Assembly (NCBI GenBank): GCA_902573115.1
Contig: CACGIM010000008.1
Span: forward strand, 1 to 37,603
DNA length: 37,603 nucleotides
Source: an uncultured Candidatus Poseidoniales archaeon
GTDB lineage: Archaea > Thermoplasmatota > Poseidoniia > Poseidoniales > Thalassarchaeaceae
Direction of reading: 5' to 3'
The notes under the pieces were generated by a model, which was not told where the DNA came from, made no database searches, and saw only the letters and a program-made list of their open reading frames with translations. Position numbers and translations under genes: made by a program. Below, piece after piece: positions 9,822 to 18,919 of this stretch (within the stretch, counting starts at the first letter, position 1; the number at the start of each line of letters is the position of its first letter).

Positions 9822-10688
9822 GTGTCAGAGGCATTCACAGTATACCTCCGAAGCGGAGAGAAGGTTCTGGTTATGCAGAGAGCTGATGAGGTAGCTGATT
9901 TTCCGGGCGCATGGGATGGAATTTACGGGGTAGGTGATCCCTCAGACTTGGATTCAGTCATGTCTCGAATTACAGAGTGCACTGGAATCCCTGTAGATAA
10001 ATTACAATATGTAAGGTCCGGAATGGCTCGAGGGCTAGCCTACGGGAACAGGTTGAGCGATGTCACCCCCCTTCTATTTGTGACTGAAGAGGCTGAGGTC
10101 TCCGCAGGGACATTATACAAGAATTCAGAATGGTTAGACCCGGGAGCTATTCAGACGAAGGACTACGCTACGCCACAATTGAGAGAGATGTACGGAGACG
10201 TCGCTTCCTACTTATACATCCTGAAGACATCGATAGGTCAGGAACAAAATGTAGCCGGAGAAATTAGAGCTCGACTTTCGGGAACTGGATCATTGAAAGA
10301 CATTCAGGACAAGATATTCGGGGTTCTGAGTCCCCATTACATGAAGGGATTCATCTTTGTTGAGGCGACCGCAATGCACCATGTGCAGAAGCTCATTGGA
10401 AGAGTTGGAGTCGGTGTTACTCCACTAAAGAATTGCAGCAAGGTACTCGATGGAGAGGCCCCTTTGGAGGATGTTTTGCCATATCTCGAGCCTAAAGCTG
10501 CTACATCTGGAATAGAGGAAGGTTGCATCGTTGAGATTTCGGGTGGAGCCTTTAGGGGTCAGGCCGCCCGAGTGACCAGAGTGGCGGAGTCCAAAGAGGA
10601 AGTCACTGTAGAGCTATTCGAAGCAGCGGTTCCTGTGGCACTAACGGTTAGAGCGGACCAAGTCAGGGTCACTCAGAGAGTTGAGTGA
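9822..10688 (+). CDS. spt5: Transcription elongation factor Spt5/NusG with an extra N-terminal Nudix-like domain
   Basis: C-terminal part has NGN (YLYILKTSIGQEQNVAGEI...MKGFIFVEA) and KOW (CIVEISGGAFRGQAARVTRV). The N-terminal ~115 aa (KVLVMQRADEVADFPGAWDGIYGVGD...SRITECTGI...EWLDPGAI) resembles a Nudix fold. Confidence 0.9.
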   Translation: MSEAFTVYLRSGEKVLVMQRADEVADFPGAWDGIYGVGDPSDLDSVMSRITECTGIPVDKLQYVRSGMARGLAYGNRLSDVTPLLFVTEEAEVSAGTLYKNSEWLDPGAIQTKDYATPQLREMYGDVASYLYILKTSIGQEQNVAGEIRARLSGTGSLKDIQDKIFGVLSPHYMKGFIFVEATAMHHVQKLIGRVGVGVTPLKNCSKVLDGEAPLEDVLPYLEPKAATSGIEEGCIVEISGGAFRGQAARVTRVAESKEEVTVELFEAAVPVALTVRADQVRVTQRVE

Positions 10689-10710
10689 CCTCTAATCAGC
10701 CTTTTTTCAT

Positions 10711-11049
10711 GTGGCATCATTATCAAATAGGGAGAGCAGGTCGGCCGATTCCGCGACAAGGGGCTTGTACATGTCAGCACGCAATGAGACTCCACACAAA
10801 GTTATCCAAGAGCTGGGTAAAAAGAAGTGCAACGGGTCCTGGGAAGAGTCCACTGAGAACCTGACCATGGACCAAGTGAAGAACGTAGCAGAGTCCCAGA
10901 AAGATAGGCTGACGGGCAAGTCACTGTACGCTAGGTGCAGAGAAGTTATGGGTACTTGCGTTGCAATGAGAGTGAAAGTCGAAGGAATGGAGCCAAAAGA
11001 GGCTCTAAGCGCAATGAGCGAGGGGGCATTTAACGAGCATTTTAGTTAA
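10711..11049 (+). CDS. rpl11: Ribosomal protein L11, apparently C-terminal domain only
   Basis: LTMDQVKNVAESQKDRLTGKSLYARCREVMGTCVAMRVKVEGMEPKEALSAMSEGAFNEHF matches the archaeal L11 C-terminal domain (LTMEQVxxIA...KEVIGTCVSMGVxVEGxxPKEA). Position between spt5 and L1 fits. No N-terminal GPPLGPALGPLG motif. Confidence 0.85.
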   Translation: MASLSNRESRSADSATRGLYMSARNETPHKVIQELGKKKCNGSWEESTENLTMDQVKNVAESQKDRLTGKSLYARCREVMGTCVAMRVKVEGMEPKEALSAMSEGAFNEHFS

Positions 11050-11092
11050 ATTTCACGAATTGCGGGAGAGGTGAATCTCGTTTACCGCAGAG

Positions 11093-11746
11093 GTGAGTAA
11101 TATGAAAGAAAATCTACAGTCAGCGATTCAGAAGGCATTGGACGATTCTCCCGACAGGAGCTTCGTAGAGTCGATAGAAATATCCTTCACAATAAAGGAT
11201 GTAGATCTGAAAGTTCCTACAAACAGAATTCAGGAAGAGGTTCGACTTCCTTCTGGAAGAGGGAAACCAGTGAAGATAGCAATGTTCGCGGGTGGGGAGA
11301 TGGCAGCAAAGGCAAAGGCCGCAGGACTCGATGTTATTGACCCCTCAACTATAGAGGATTTAGGCGGAAACAAGCAGAAAGCTAGGAAATTGGCTAAGCA
11401 GTATGACTTCTTCCTATCCGAGATCCCCCACATGGGTACAGTTGGAAGATTTCTGGGGGGCGTATTAGGTCCTCGTGGTAAAATGCCTCGTCCTGTCCCC
11501 CCTACTCTTGATCCTGCTGCCCTTGCTTCAGGATTGAAGGACACGGCAATTGTTCGTTCTAGAGATAGGGTGACATTCCATACCGCAGTAGGATCTAGGG
11601 AGCAGGGGATTGAGGACTTGACCTCCAACGCCGTTGCAATATGGGATAGAGTGACAGGTAAACTTGAGAGGGGAGCGGGAAACATTCGCTCTTGTTACGT
11701 AAAGACCTCCATGGGGCCATCAGTCAGGGTAGAGGTGGTTATGTGA
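11093..11746 (+). CDS. rpl1: Ribosomal protein L1
   Basis: LPSGRGKPVKIAMFAGGEMA and GTVGRFLGGVLGPRGKMPRPVPP; operon context. GTG start, with an in-frame ATG at 11102. Confidence 0.95.
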   Translation: MSNMKENLQSAIQKALDDSPDRSFVESIEISFTIKDVDLKVPTNRIQEEVRLPSGRGKPVKIAMFAGGEMAAKAKAAGLDVIDPSTIEDLGGNKQKARKLAKQYDFFLSEIPHMGTVGRFLGGVLGPRGKMPRPVPPTLDPAALASGLKDTAIVRSRDRVTFHTAVGSREQGIEDLTSNAVAIWDRVTGKLERGAGNIRSCYVKTSMGPSVRVEVVM

Positions 11747-12759
11747 TTCCTAAGGTAGCAGGATGGAAGAAAGATAGGGTGTCTCAACTCACTGATATAT
11801 TCACCAGTGAGGGAGTAGTTGCCGTGGTTGATGTCTCCGGAGTCCCTGCTAGTAATATGATTGACATGAGGAATACTCTCAGGGATAGGATGAGTATCAC
11901 AATGGCGAAGAAATCCCTGATGAAGATTGCATGGGCTGACTCGGGAAGGCCGGCTGATGAATTCGACTCTCTTCTTGATGGGGCCGAGCAGCCATGCGTT
12001 GTCCACAGCAGTTCGATGAATGCATTTGAGATTTTTAGTGAACTGGAAAAGACTCGTCAAGGAAGACCGGCAAAGGCAGGCGAGAAGTTTCCCGAGGACG
12101 TCACCATTCCTGCCGGGCCAACAGAGTTCGGTCCTGGCCCAATTGTCGGAGAATTCAATGCCGTGGGAATTCCAGCAAAAATAGACAAGGGCAAGGTGGC
12201 AATCCAGAAGGAGACCACATTTGAACAAGGTCAGGAGATTTCCGCCGATTTAGGAATAATGCTTTCTAAATTAGGAATAAACCCAATAGAGATAGGATTG
12301 ATTCTGACTGGTGCTATAGAGGATGGTCACATCTTCTATTCATCCGACCTTGACTTGGATACCGATGGTCTAAGGCAGGACATAATTTCTGCCACTTCTG
12401 GAGCATTCAATTTAGCCTGCAACGTTAGCTGGTTCTCATCAATCACAACTCCAACACTTATTTCAAAAGCCTCTGGAGAGGCTCTTTCGGTCGCAATAGA
12501 GGCAGGGATAATCAACGATGAAACTGCAACCATCATTATCTCTAAGGCAAAGAATAGTGCACTTGCGCTAGCCGGACAATTAGATTCCTCAGCTCTAGAT
12601 GAAGAGCTTCTCGCTGCTCTTGGAGCAGCCAGCCACAGTGCTGAAGTCGCCCCCTCCGAGGCGACGGAATCGGAAGAGGCCGAAGAGGCCCCTCCCGTTG
12701 AGGAAGAGGAGGAAGAGGAGGATGCTGGGTTCGGTGGACTGGGCGATCTCTTTGGTTGA
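11743..12759 (+). CDS. rplP0: Ribosomal protein L10 (P0)
   Basis: [44 protein letters not shown]...[11 protein letters not shown]-terminal acidic tail [21 protein letters not shown] start overlaps the L1 stop (GTGA). Confidence 0.94.
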   Translation: MIPKVAGWKKDRVSQLTDIFTSEGVVAVVDVSGVPASNMIDMRNTLRDRMSITMAKKSLMKIAWADSGRPADEFDSLLDGAEQPCVVHSSSMNAFEIFSELEKTRQGRPAKAGEKFPEDVTIPAGPTEFGPGPIVGEFNAVGIPAKIDKGKVAIQKETTFEQGQEISADLGIMLSKLGINPIEIGLILTGAIEDGHIFYSSDLDLDTDGLRQDIISATSGAFNLACNVSWFSSITTPTLISKASGEALSVAIEAGIINDETATIIISKAKNSALALAGQLDSSALDEELLAALGAASHSAEVAPSEATESEEAEEAPPVEEEEEEEDAGFGGLGDLFG

Positions 12760-12775
12760 AAAAAAGGTGAATGAA

Positions 12776-13090
12776 ATGGAATATGTATATGCTGCAATGT
12801 TGTTGCATTCTGCAGGAAAGGGCATCGATGACAAGGCCGTCAACTCCGTGTTGAAGGCTGCTGGAGTCGAGGCAGACGGGGCGAGAGTAAAGGCCCTTGT
12901 TGCCTCTCTAGGCTCTGTCGACATCGATGAGGCCATGGCGACCGCAGTCGCCGCCCCAGTGGCCTCAGCTGCTCCGGCTGCTTCTTCTGGTGGATCCGCT
13001 GCTGAGGCAGCTCCCGCTGAGGAAGAGGCTGCTGAGGAGCCTGAGGAAGAAGCGGGTGGCTTCGAAGGTCTGGGCTCCCTCTTCGGCTGA
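12776..13090 (+). CDS. rpl12: Ribosomal protein L12 (P1-type)
   Basis: [45 protein letters not shown], Ala/Glu-rich hinge, C-terminal [11 protein letters not shown]. Confidence 0.95.
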   Translation: MEYVYAAMLLHSAGKGIDDKAVNSVLKAAGVEADGARVKALVASLGSVDIDEAMATAVAAPVASAAPAASSGGSAAEAAPAEEEAAEEPEEEAGGFEGLGSLFG

Positions 13091-13123
13091 ATCAACGATT
13101 TGAACTAATGACGCGAAGCCGCT

Positions 13124-13624
13124 ATGGGCGAGGGCCTCGAGGGTGGCGTGAGACAAATGGAGCGGATGCTCGAAATTCCGGTTAGCATAGTGCCTACTGA
13201 GGCAATCAGGGCCCTGCGAGAGATTGGGGAATCCAGAGGCTGGGTCATGAGTCGTTTTGAGGAATCTACGATTGTACACAGATGGGCCATTATTGTTCCA
13301 TTGACGAAGAGAGCCCGCGTTCTTGGTCTTTCAGTAAATAAAGGGAGAGCAAAGGGGCTCTCTATTCGATCTTGGAGCCACGTTCCGGGTTCGGCAGGTC
13401 GTCTTTCCTATGTTTCTTTTAGGATTCCCGAGTATATGGATGGTCAAGAATGGTGTGAATTTCTGGAGGAGTGGGTGGCAAAGCTTCCCAGATGTCCATG
13501 GAAGTGGAGCTTCATGGAGAGGTCGATGATTGGTTATCTTCTCCCGGAGTTTCGATCTTCTAGGAAGTTGTTCTCCAAAGAGGGTTTAGATGTGAAGGGT
13601 TGGGAGTCCAAAGATAATCGATGA
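13124..13624 (+). CDS. Hypothetical protein
   Basis: 166 aa ORF on the coding strand of the operon, directly after L12; no recognised motif. Confidence 0.6.
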   Translation: MGEGLEGGVRQMERMLEIPVSIVPTEAIRALREIGESRGWVMSRFEESTIVHRWAIIVPLTKRARVLGLSVNKGRAKGLSIRSWSHVPGSAGRLSYVSFRIPEYMDGQEWCEFLEEWVAKLPRCPWKWSFMERSMIGYLLPEFRSSRKLFSKEGLDVKGWESKDNR

Positions 13625-13693
13625 TTGAGGCTAATATGTATCTTCAAGGCATAGGATTTGATAGGGGCGGTGTAGGACCCGAGACCGAGCCAC

Positions 13694-14359
13694 ATGGACT
13701 TTCAGGATCTCGTAGATTCTCCTCAGAAAGTTAAAACTCTAGCTGGATCGGTAGCTTTCATGGTCGTTTTTCCCATATATTTCGCAGTATTACCATCATT
13801 AATCGATGAGGATATATCAGGAGGATCATCACCCGGTTTGTCTGGTTCAATAAATGTGATCTTCGAGGAGAGTGAGATTACTCTGAGCGAATCAGTCACT
13901 CTTGGTGATGGAGAAAGTCATGATACATTCTTCGATTTGATGCTGGATTATGAGAGGATTCTTGGTTACGTAGAGCTACAAGTGTTATGTTTTGATGGGG
14001 ATGACCCGGGGCCTGGTTTCACAGATTCAGTTGATGGCGCTAGTGATCTAAGCGATCTGGATGGGATAGAAGATCAGTCAGATAGCGGGGAATGCTCCGG
14101 AGGTGGGGGTGGTGGATTTTCTATGAGATGGGACGTTACCGAGAACTACACAGGAGAGTCATATACATCGGAGAACATGAGTGAGAGTGAGATTAGAAAT
14201 ATCTGGGTGGATAGTGGTAAAGGTAGAGGCACATGGCTCGCAACAATTACTGCCTCAATAGAGGCTGCACCAATTGCTGGTGGCTTCATAGACGATGATG
14301 AGGAGTTTGAAATCACTTGGACTGCAGTCCACTATAATCTCACAATAGAGCCAGCTTAG
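13694..14359 (+). CDS. Membrane-anchored hypothetical protein with acidic exported region
   Basis: N-terminal TM (VAFMVVFPIYFAVLPSLI) followed by an Asp/Ser/Gly-rich region with a GGGGGG linker. Compatible with an extracytoplasmic domain. Confidence 0.6.
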   Translation: MDFQDLVDSPQKVKTLAGSVAFMVVFPIYFAVLPSLIDEDISGGSSPGLSGSINVIFEESEITLSESVTLGDGESHDTFFDLMLDYERILGYVELQVLCFDGDDPGPGFTDSVDGASDLSDLDGIEDQSDSGECSGGGGGGFSMRWDVTENYTGESYTSENMSESEIRNIWVDSGKGRGTWLATITASIEAAPIAGGFIDDDEEFEITWTAVHYNLTIEPA

Positions 14360-14361
14360 AT

Positions 14362-15645
14362 TCATGTCTTGGCGTGGATACTCACTACGTCTCCGTAAAT
14401 GAGTTCGTGTTCCGCTCCGATGACTCTGCCTGACTTTGCGTCTACCGCTCTCACAAAACCTTCTCCAAGATCTGTATGTACCTGAAAAGCCAGCCCTCTG
14501 GCAGTAGTACCCTGAGGTACTAAAATTGCGTCAGGCAAGGGCTTACCCTCACCATCCACCCAATGTTTCTCATCATGAACTGGATAAGAGACGATCTGCG
14601 AAAGCTGTCTGAAGACCACATCTGAAAGAAGGCCAACAAGACCTCCCCCCTCCCATGATGATAGCGAATTGGAAATAGACTTGAGTGCCTCTCTTTGTTT
14701 TGTTGACAGGTTGGATTCTCCCAAATCGGTTAAATCGAATTTGGTGCCCCCGGTGTGGTATCTAATCATGCCAGAAGAAGAAGCCCTACGTAGGGCAAGT
14801 TCAGCCTCTGCGCTTGTGAAGACCATTTTTCCTCCCAATGATTCAATCTCCGATTGCAATTCTTTGCCAGTGTGGATTTGATTGTCTGCCTTGTTAGCGA
14901 CAATCGACAATGGAAACAGCTTCTTCCTGATTATTGAGGCTAGTGTAGAGATTTCTTCACTACCCCATGAGGTTGGAGAGCTTGAGCTAGGGTGCTCTTT
15001 CATAACAGAAGATATTCCCGATGAAACATGGCTCTCTCTTGCCCCTATTCCGGTTAATCTCTCCAATATGTGCTCTGTAATAGCTCGAATTCCTTCTGCT
15101 TGTGCCCTTCTAGATGCTCGTTCCCATCCGTTGACAATTATGCCCATTACCCATGAGTCAAGCTCAGAGAGTAGGAAACGGAACTCTGCCATTGGTTCTG
15201 AGCCACCCGATCCAACAGGATTTCCTTCTAGGTCAGTTGATCCCGAGACATCAACTACCTGAATAAGTGCGTCACACCTAGAAAGATCCGATAGGAATTG
15301 ATTTCCCCTCCCTCTTCCTTCATGCGCACCAGGAACTAATCCTGCTACGTCGACTAGGGTCACAGGAACCAGTCTTTTGAATCCAGAACATGAGCCTGAA
15401 TTAGGAATGCAAATGCTTCCTTCCCTAGGATCTTCGGAATCAGACGGATCCAGCCTTCCAGAAGACTCTCTTCTCTCCCTTAATATCTGGCAAGCACAGG
15501 GCTCAGGAAGAGGGACCCAGGTCACTCCGACATTCGGATCTATTGTTGTAAAAGGATAGTTAGCAATGTCGACTGGCATCTCCGTTAGTGCTGAGAATGC
15601 TGTTGACTTCCCTACATTTGGCTTACCAACTAGACCTATGCGCAT
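14362..15645 (-). CDS. YchF/Obg-like GTPase with C-terminal TGS-like domain
   Basis: MRIGLVGKPNVGKSTAFSALTEMPVDIANYPFTTIDPNVG, VDVAGLVPGAHEGRGRGNQFLSDL, VANKAD, C-terminal AFQVHTDLGEGFVRAVDAKSGRVIGAEHELIYGDVVSI. Likely ATG at 15645. Confidence 0.9.
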   Translation of the reverse strand: MRIGLVGKPNVGKSTAFSALTEMPVDIANYPFTTIDPNVGVTWVPLPEPCACQILRERRESSGRLDPSDSEDPREGSICIPNSGSCSGFKRLVPVTLVDVAGLVPGAHEGRGRGNQFLSDLSRCDALIQVVDVSGSTDLEGNPVGSGGSEPMAEFRFLLSELDSWVMGIIVNGWERASRRAQAEGIRAITEHILERLTGIGARESHVSSGISSVMKEHPSSSSPTSWGSEEISTLASIIRKKLFPLSIVANKADNQIHTGKELQSEIESLGGKMVFTSAEAELALRRASSSGMIRYHTGGTKFDLTDLGESNLSTKQREALKSISNSLSSWEGGGLVGLLSDVVFRQLSQIVSYPVHDEKHWVDGEGKPLPDAILVPQGTTARGLAFQVHTDLGEGFVRAVDAKSGRVIGAEHELIYGDVVSIHAKT

Positions 15646-15692
15646 GCTATCTAACCCCGCTACTAACAACTGGCGAATGGACTATGTGGTGC

Positions 15693-17354
15693 TCAGAGCT
15701 CGGTTGGGCTTCCCGGTGAGTCGGAATTTGACTCGGGAATTACCACTGTATCCAGCTTTCCCTCTCTCTGAGCGAGTATTTTTCTGACTGTGGTTTCCTT
15801 CGTCAGCATGTATGGGCTTGAAATTGAGGTCGAAGAATTTGGTTGGTCTTCACCGGCTAGGCTACCTCTGAAGGATCCACTGATTAGGTTGAGGCAATGG
15901 TATATCGATCCAATGACAGTGCCGTAGAACAAGACGGATCCCAAGACGCTGAGTCTGTCTACGATTGATATCTCGACAATGGCATCAGCTTGATTGAGCG
16001 ATGCTTGAGAAAAGTCCGACATCATAGAGAATATCAGGCCAAAGGCTCCTCCTGCCATAAGCCAGTATGCCCATCTGGAACGGTTCATCGAGAGTACGTT
16101 CCTTCCGGAAGCCTCTGGGAATATGCACAAAGCGGAGCCCAAAGCTCCCGGGACAAATACCAGCCAAACCCCCATCATGGCTAGAGTCCACTGTATACCT
16201 GAGAGTTCTCCGGTACCTGTAAGGTGATCAGTGTGCACGAAAAGTGCTCCGATTGAAATGGGAACCAGCGCAATCGCAGCTAGGTTAATTTCTGGCATTC
16301 CGGGGTGGTCAGGGTTCTCCATGAACACATCATCACCACGCATTGTCGCCATTACATTTGCAGAAAGGGCGATCACAGGTATCAAAGACATTGCAAGAAG
16401 AAAAGACCCTGCAATTATTTCGTTCCTAGTAGGTTCGAAAGAGGCGGCCTGAATTCCGAGAAAATCTGCGGCAACCCCTCCATCAAATACTCCTGCCGAG
16501 CTAATCGTCAGAATGGTACCGACCATAGTCACCGCAGCAAGAGATCTAGACCACAACGGATTTCCGCTCCCCCTTGATGCAGAGTATAGGATTGCTCCTG
16601 CAAGCATTAGGGAAAAGGAGGCCCCAGTCATGCGTGTGGCGAGCCATTGTCCAGTGCCTGTGTCATGAGCACCGGAGACGAAAAGGGATACCACCGACAT
16701 TGGAGCAGCCAGCAAACCGATTATCATCATCCATGCTGGAAGTGCCATCTTCTTTGTTCGAGAGGCCGCCGTCAAGAGGATGTTTACAATTACTGCAGCA
16801 CCAGAAAGAAGGAGTATGCCAGAAGAGGCCAACATCACCTTAATTCCTAGAATTTCTGGATTATTTGCACCAATAAAGAGGATTATCACTCCTACAGTCC
16901 ACACAAGGGCCATCAGGACAGCATTCTTCTCGCTGGCTAGTGTTGTCCCCCCCAGCTCCGGAACTACGTGCATAGCTACTCCGTTAAGCATCATCCCTCC
17001 CGATCCATAGCTTGCTGTCAGAATACCTGCTAGTATTAGAGAGGAAGAAGACGGATTTAGACCCCATGAAGATAGGCTGTGTAGGGCATCTGGGTCATGC
17101 GCAAGCCAGAGTCCACAGAATGTGATCGTTGAAGATGGTATCATCCATAGAGCACCATGCATTATCCATGTAGTAGACGCAGACCCCTTCCTCCCTTCTA
17201 CGAAATCTATTGGAGGGCCGAGGGCTTTCTCCAGCATGAACATAGTCAAGCTCTTCGAAACGTCAGTGAAAACCCATATCCCTCGATTAATCATTACAAA
17301 CAAAACGAAGATTATTATCCAGAAAGCAAGCATTGTTGTTAGCAGTCCCATCAA
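15693..17354 (-). CDS. Polytopic membrane protein resembling heme-copper oxidase subunit I (CcoN/NorB-like), probably divergent
   Basis: 553 aa, about 14 hydrophobic segments; WIMHGALWM, MHVVPELGGTTLASEKNAVLMALVWTVGV (compare CcoN YYxVPRLTGRxLYSExL...), ANVMATMRG, GALGSALCIFPEASGR. Confidence 0.55.
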   Translation of the reverse strand: MMGLLTTMLAFWIIIFVLFVMINRGIWVFTDVSKSLTMFMLEKALGPPIDFVEGRKGSASTTWIMHGALWMIPSSTITFCGLWLAHDPDALHSLSSWGLNPSSSSLILAGILTASYGSGGMMLNGVAMHVVPELGGTTLASEKNAVLMALVWTVGVIILFIGANNPEILGIKVMLASSGILLLSGAAVIVNILLTAASRTKKMALPAWMMIIGLLAAPMSVVSLFVSGAHDTGTGQWLATRMTGASFSLMLAGAILYSASRGSGNPLWSRSLAAVTMVGTILTISSAGVFDGGVAADFLGIQAASFEPTRNEIIAGSFLLAMSLIPVIALSANVMATMRGDDVFMENPDHPGMPEINLAAIALVPISIGALFVHTDHLTGTGELSGIQWTLAMMGVWLVFVPGALGSALCIFPEASGRNVLSMNRSRWAYWLMAGGAFGLIFSMMSDFSQASLNQADAIVEISIVDRLSVLGSVLFYGTVIGSIYHCLNLISGSFRGSLAGEDQPNSSTSISSPYMLTKETTVRKILAQREGKLDTVVIPESNSDSPGSPTEL

Positions 17355-17360
17355 TTCACC

Positions 17361-17639
17361 TCACTCACTTGTAGCTTCAGTTAGCATAGTACCAAGAATT
17401 GCGAATACGCCGATCATCACTCCCAAGATGAAGAACCAGATACCGGAATCAAAAACACCCTCAAAGACCGGCAAGACGCTAGAAATCACTGGAAGATCGC
17501 TGTCGGGAAATAGTATGCCGTACAGTATCAGGAAGATTATCGCGGATACGAATCCCAACACGAGCATTATCCACGACGATGGCGGTTCGTTCTCCCCTTG
17601 GAGGAATTGAGAAGTTAGTGAGGAACCATCATTAGACAA
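17361..17639 (-). CDS. Small two-TM membrane protein, probably co-transcribed with the HCO-like gene
   Basis: 92 aa with two hydrophobic helices (WIMLVLGFVSAIIFLILYGILF; GIWFFILGVMIGVFAILGTML), immediately upstream of 15693..17354 on the same strand. Confidence 0.6.
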   Translation of the reverse strand: MSNDGSSLTSQFLQGENEPPSSWIMLVLGFVSAIIFLILYGILFPDSDLPVISSVLPVFEGVFDSGIWFFILGVMIGVFAILGTMLTEATSE

Positions 17640-17724
17640 ACTGTCACCCCAAAGGCCTTGGATTACGATACCACCACCGAAGATTCGCCCTTAAGCATTG
17701 GGCGTACTAAGTATGGATAGTAAC

Positions 17725-18858
17725 TCAAGGGGCACGAATGATATCTACGGGGTCTCCTCTCCTGAATGCACCTGTCCCAAGGGGGACCGGGAGAGTCAGA
17801 TCATTATCCAGCTCAGCTCTCCAATGAGACTTGCAAGAGCAGTCTATACCTTGAAACTCCGAAATTTCTCCAGAAACTGAGTACCTCTCTATTGCTGCAA
17901 CCACTTCGACATCGCAGGATCCACAGTTGTGAGCTCCCCTCACTTTGCCTCCTGCCGTAGGGTGAACAATAACTCTACATCCAGTTTCACTAGTCTTTGC
18001 ATGAGCTTGCTTGATCATTTCCACCAGTGACCATAGCCAAGGTGGCCTGTACTCCTTATTCCGGTAGAGTCGATCAACAACGGTTCTCTTCTGTATATTC
18101 ATCGGATTTACTGATACCTCGTCAGAGAATTGTGCGACATCGCCCAGCCACGATGTTGTGTGATTCAGAGCAACACCTTCTGACATGAACGGCGGTTTGA
18201 ATATCAGGTAGGTCTTGACTCTTAGCCGGTTATCCTTCAGCATGTCTACGGCCTTGTGCCACTGCCTAATGGTGAATCCTTTGTTGACGTGGAATCGCAG
18301 AACTTTGTCATCATAAGCTTCCAATCCAATTGCCACAGTACATCCGGGGTGCCTTTCTGCGACCCAACTTATTTTCTCCGGAGTACACATCTGGGCCTGA
18401 GCTTCCACCACCAAATGGAGACCCATTTCTTTAGTCTCGGAGAGAACTTTATCTTGCCATTCGGGAGGGTTCTCCCTATCCTCAAAGAAGGTTCCAGAGG
18501 TGTATACTTTGATCATTTCACAACCCTCAAAATTATTTGTTGATTCTTTAGCAAACTCCCATTGAGAAAACATATCATCTGCGGAAACGTCATCCCTAAC
18601 GTCATTGAAGTATCCACAGAAAGTGCATCCAGACTTCCACCACCAGGCACACCCTTTAGTTCTGAGGATAACAGTAGCTGCTGTGCAAGGTGTTCCATCT
18701 GGGAGGTTTTCTGGTGTCTTGTAGACTGTGACTGGTCTGCTAGCATCCCATGACTCCCTGAATGAGATTGACTCGGATGTGTTTTCTGGGGCCTTGATCA
18801 GATGGTGGATTTTTACAGCCTTTGTTCCGTCTCCAAGTATCCCCGCAGATTCCGCCAT
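17725..18858 (-). CDS. Archaeosine biosynthesis radical SAM protein RaSEA-like
   Basis: ILRTKGCAWWWKSGCTFCGYFND cysteine motif, YTSGTFFEDRENPPEW, VVEAQAQMCTPEKISW, AIGLEAYDDKVLRFHVNKGF, characteristic of the TIGR01210/RaSEA family. Confidence 0.83.
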   Translation of the reverse strand: MAESAGILGDGTKAVKIHHLIKAPENTSESISFRESWDASRPVTVYKTPENLPDGTPCTAATVILRTKGCAWWWKSGCTFCGYFNDVRDDVSADDMFSQWEFAKESTNNFEGCEMIKVYTSGTFFEDRENPPEWQDKVLSETKEMGLHLVVEAQAQMCTPEKISWVAERHPGCTVAIGLEAYDDKVLRFHVNKGFTIRQWHKAVDMLKDNRLRVKTYLIFKPPFMSEGVALNHTTSWLGDVAQFSDEVSVNPMNIQKRTVVDRLYRNKEYRPPWLWSLVEMIKQAHAKTSETGCRVIVHPTAGGKVRGAHNCGSCDVEVVAAIERYSVSGEISEFQGIDCSCKSHWRAELDNDLTLPVPLGTGAFRRGDPVDIIRAP

Positions 18859-18919
18859 GGTATGCGCTGTACGTCTCTCACTTGATATTGACCCGTTTCA
18901 CTCTTTATTCCGATTGAAT

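Noticed and set aside
12336-13095. Several antisense ORFs (12336..12797, 12542..12808, 12595..13095) over L10/L12
   Set aside because: Ser/Ala/Pro-rich shadow ORFs opposite the acidic tails and Ala-rich hinges of L10/L12.
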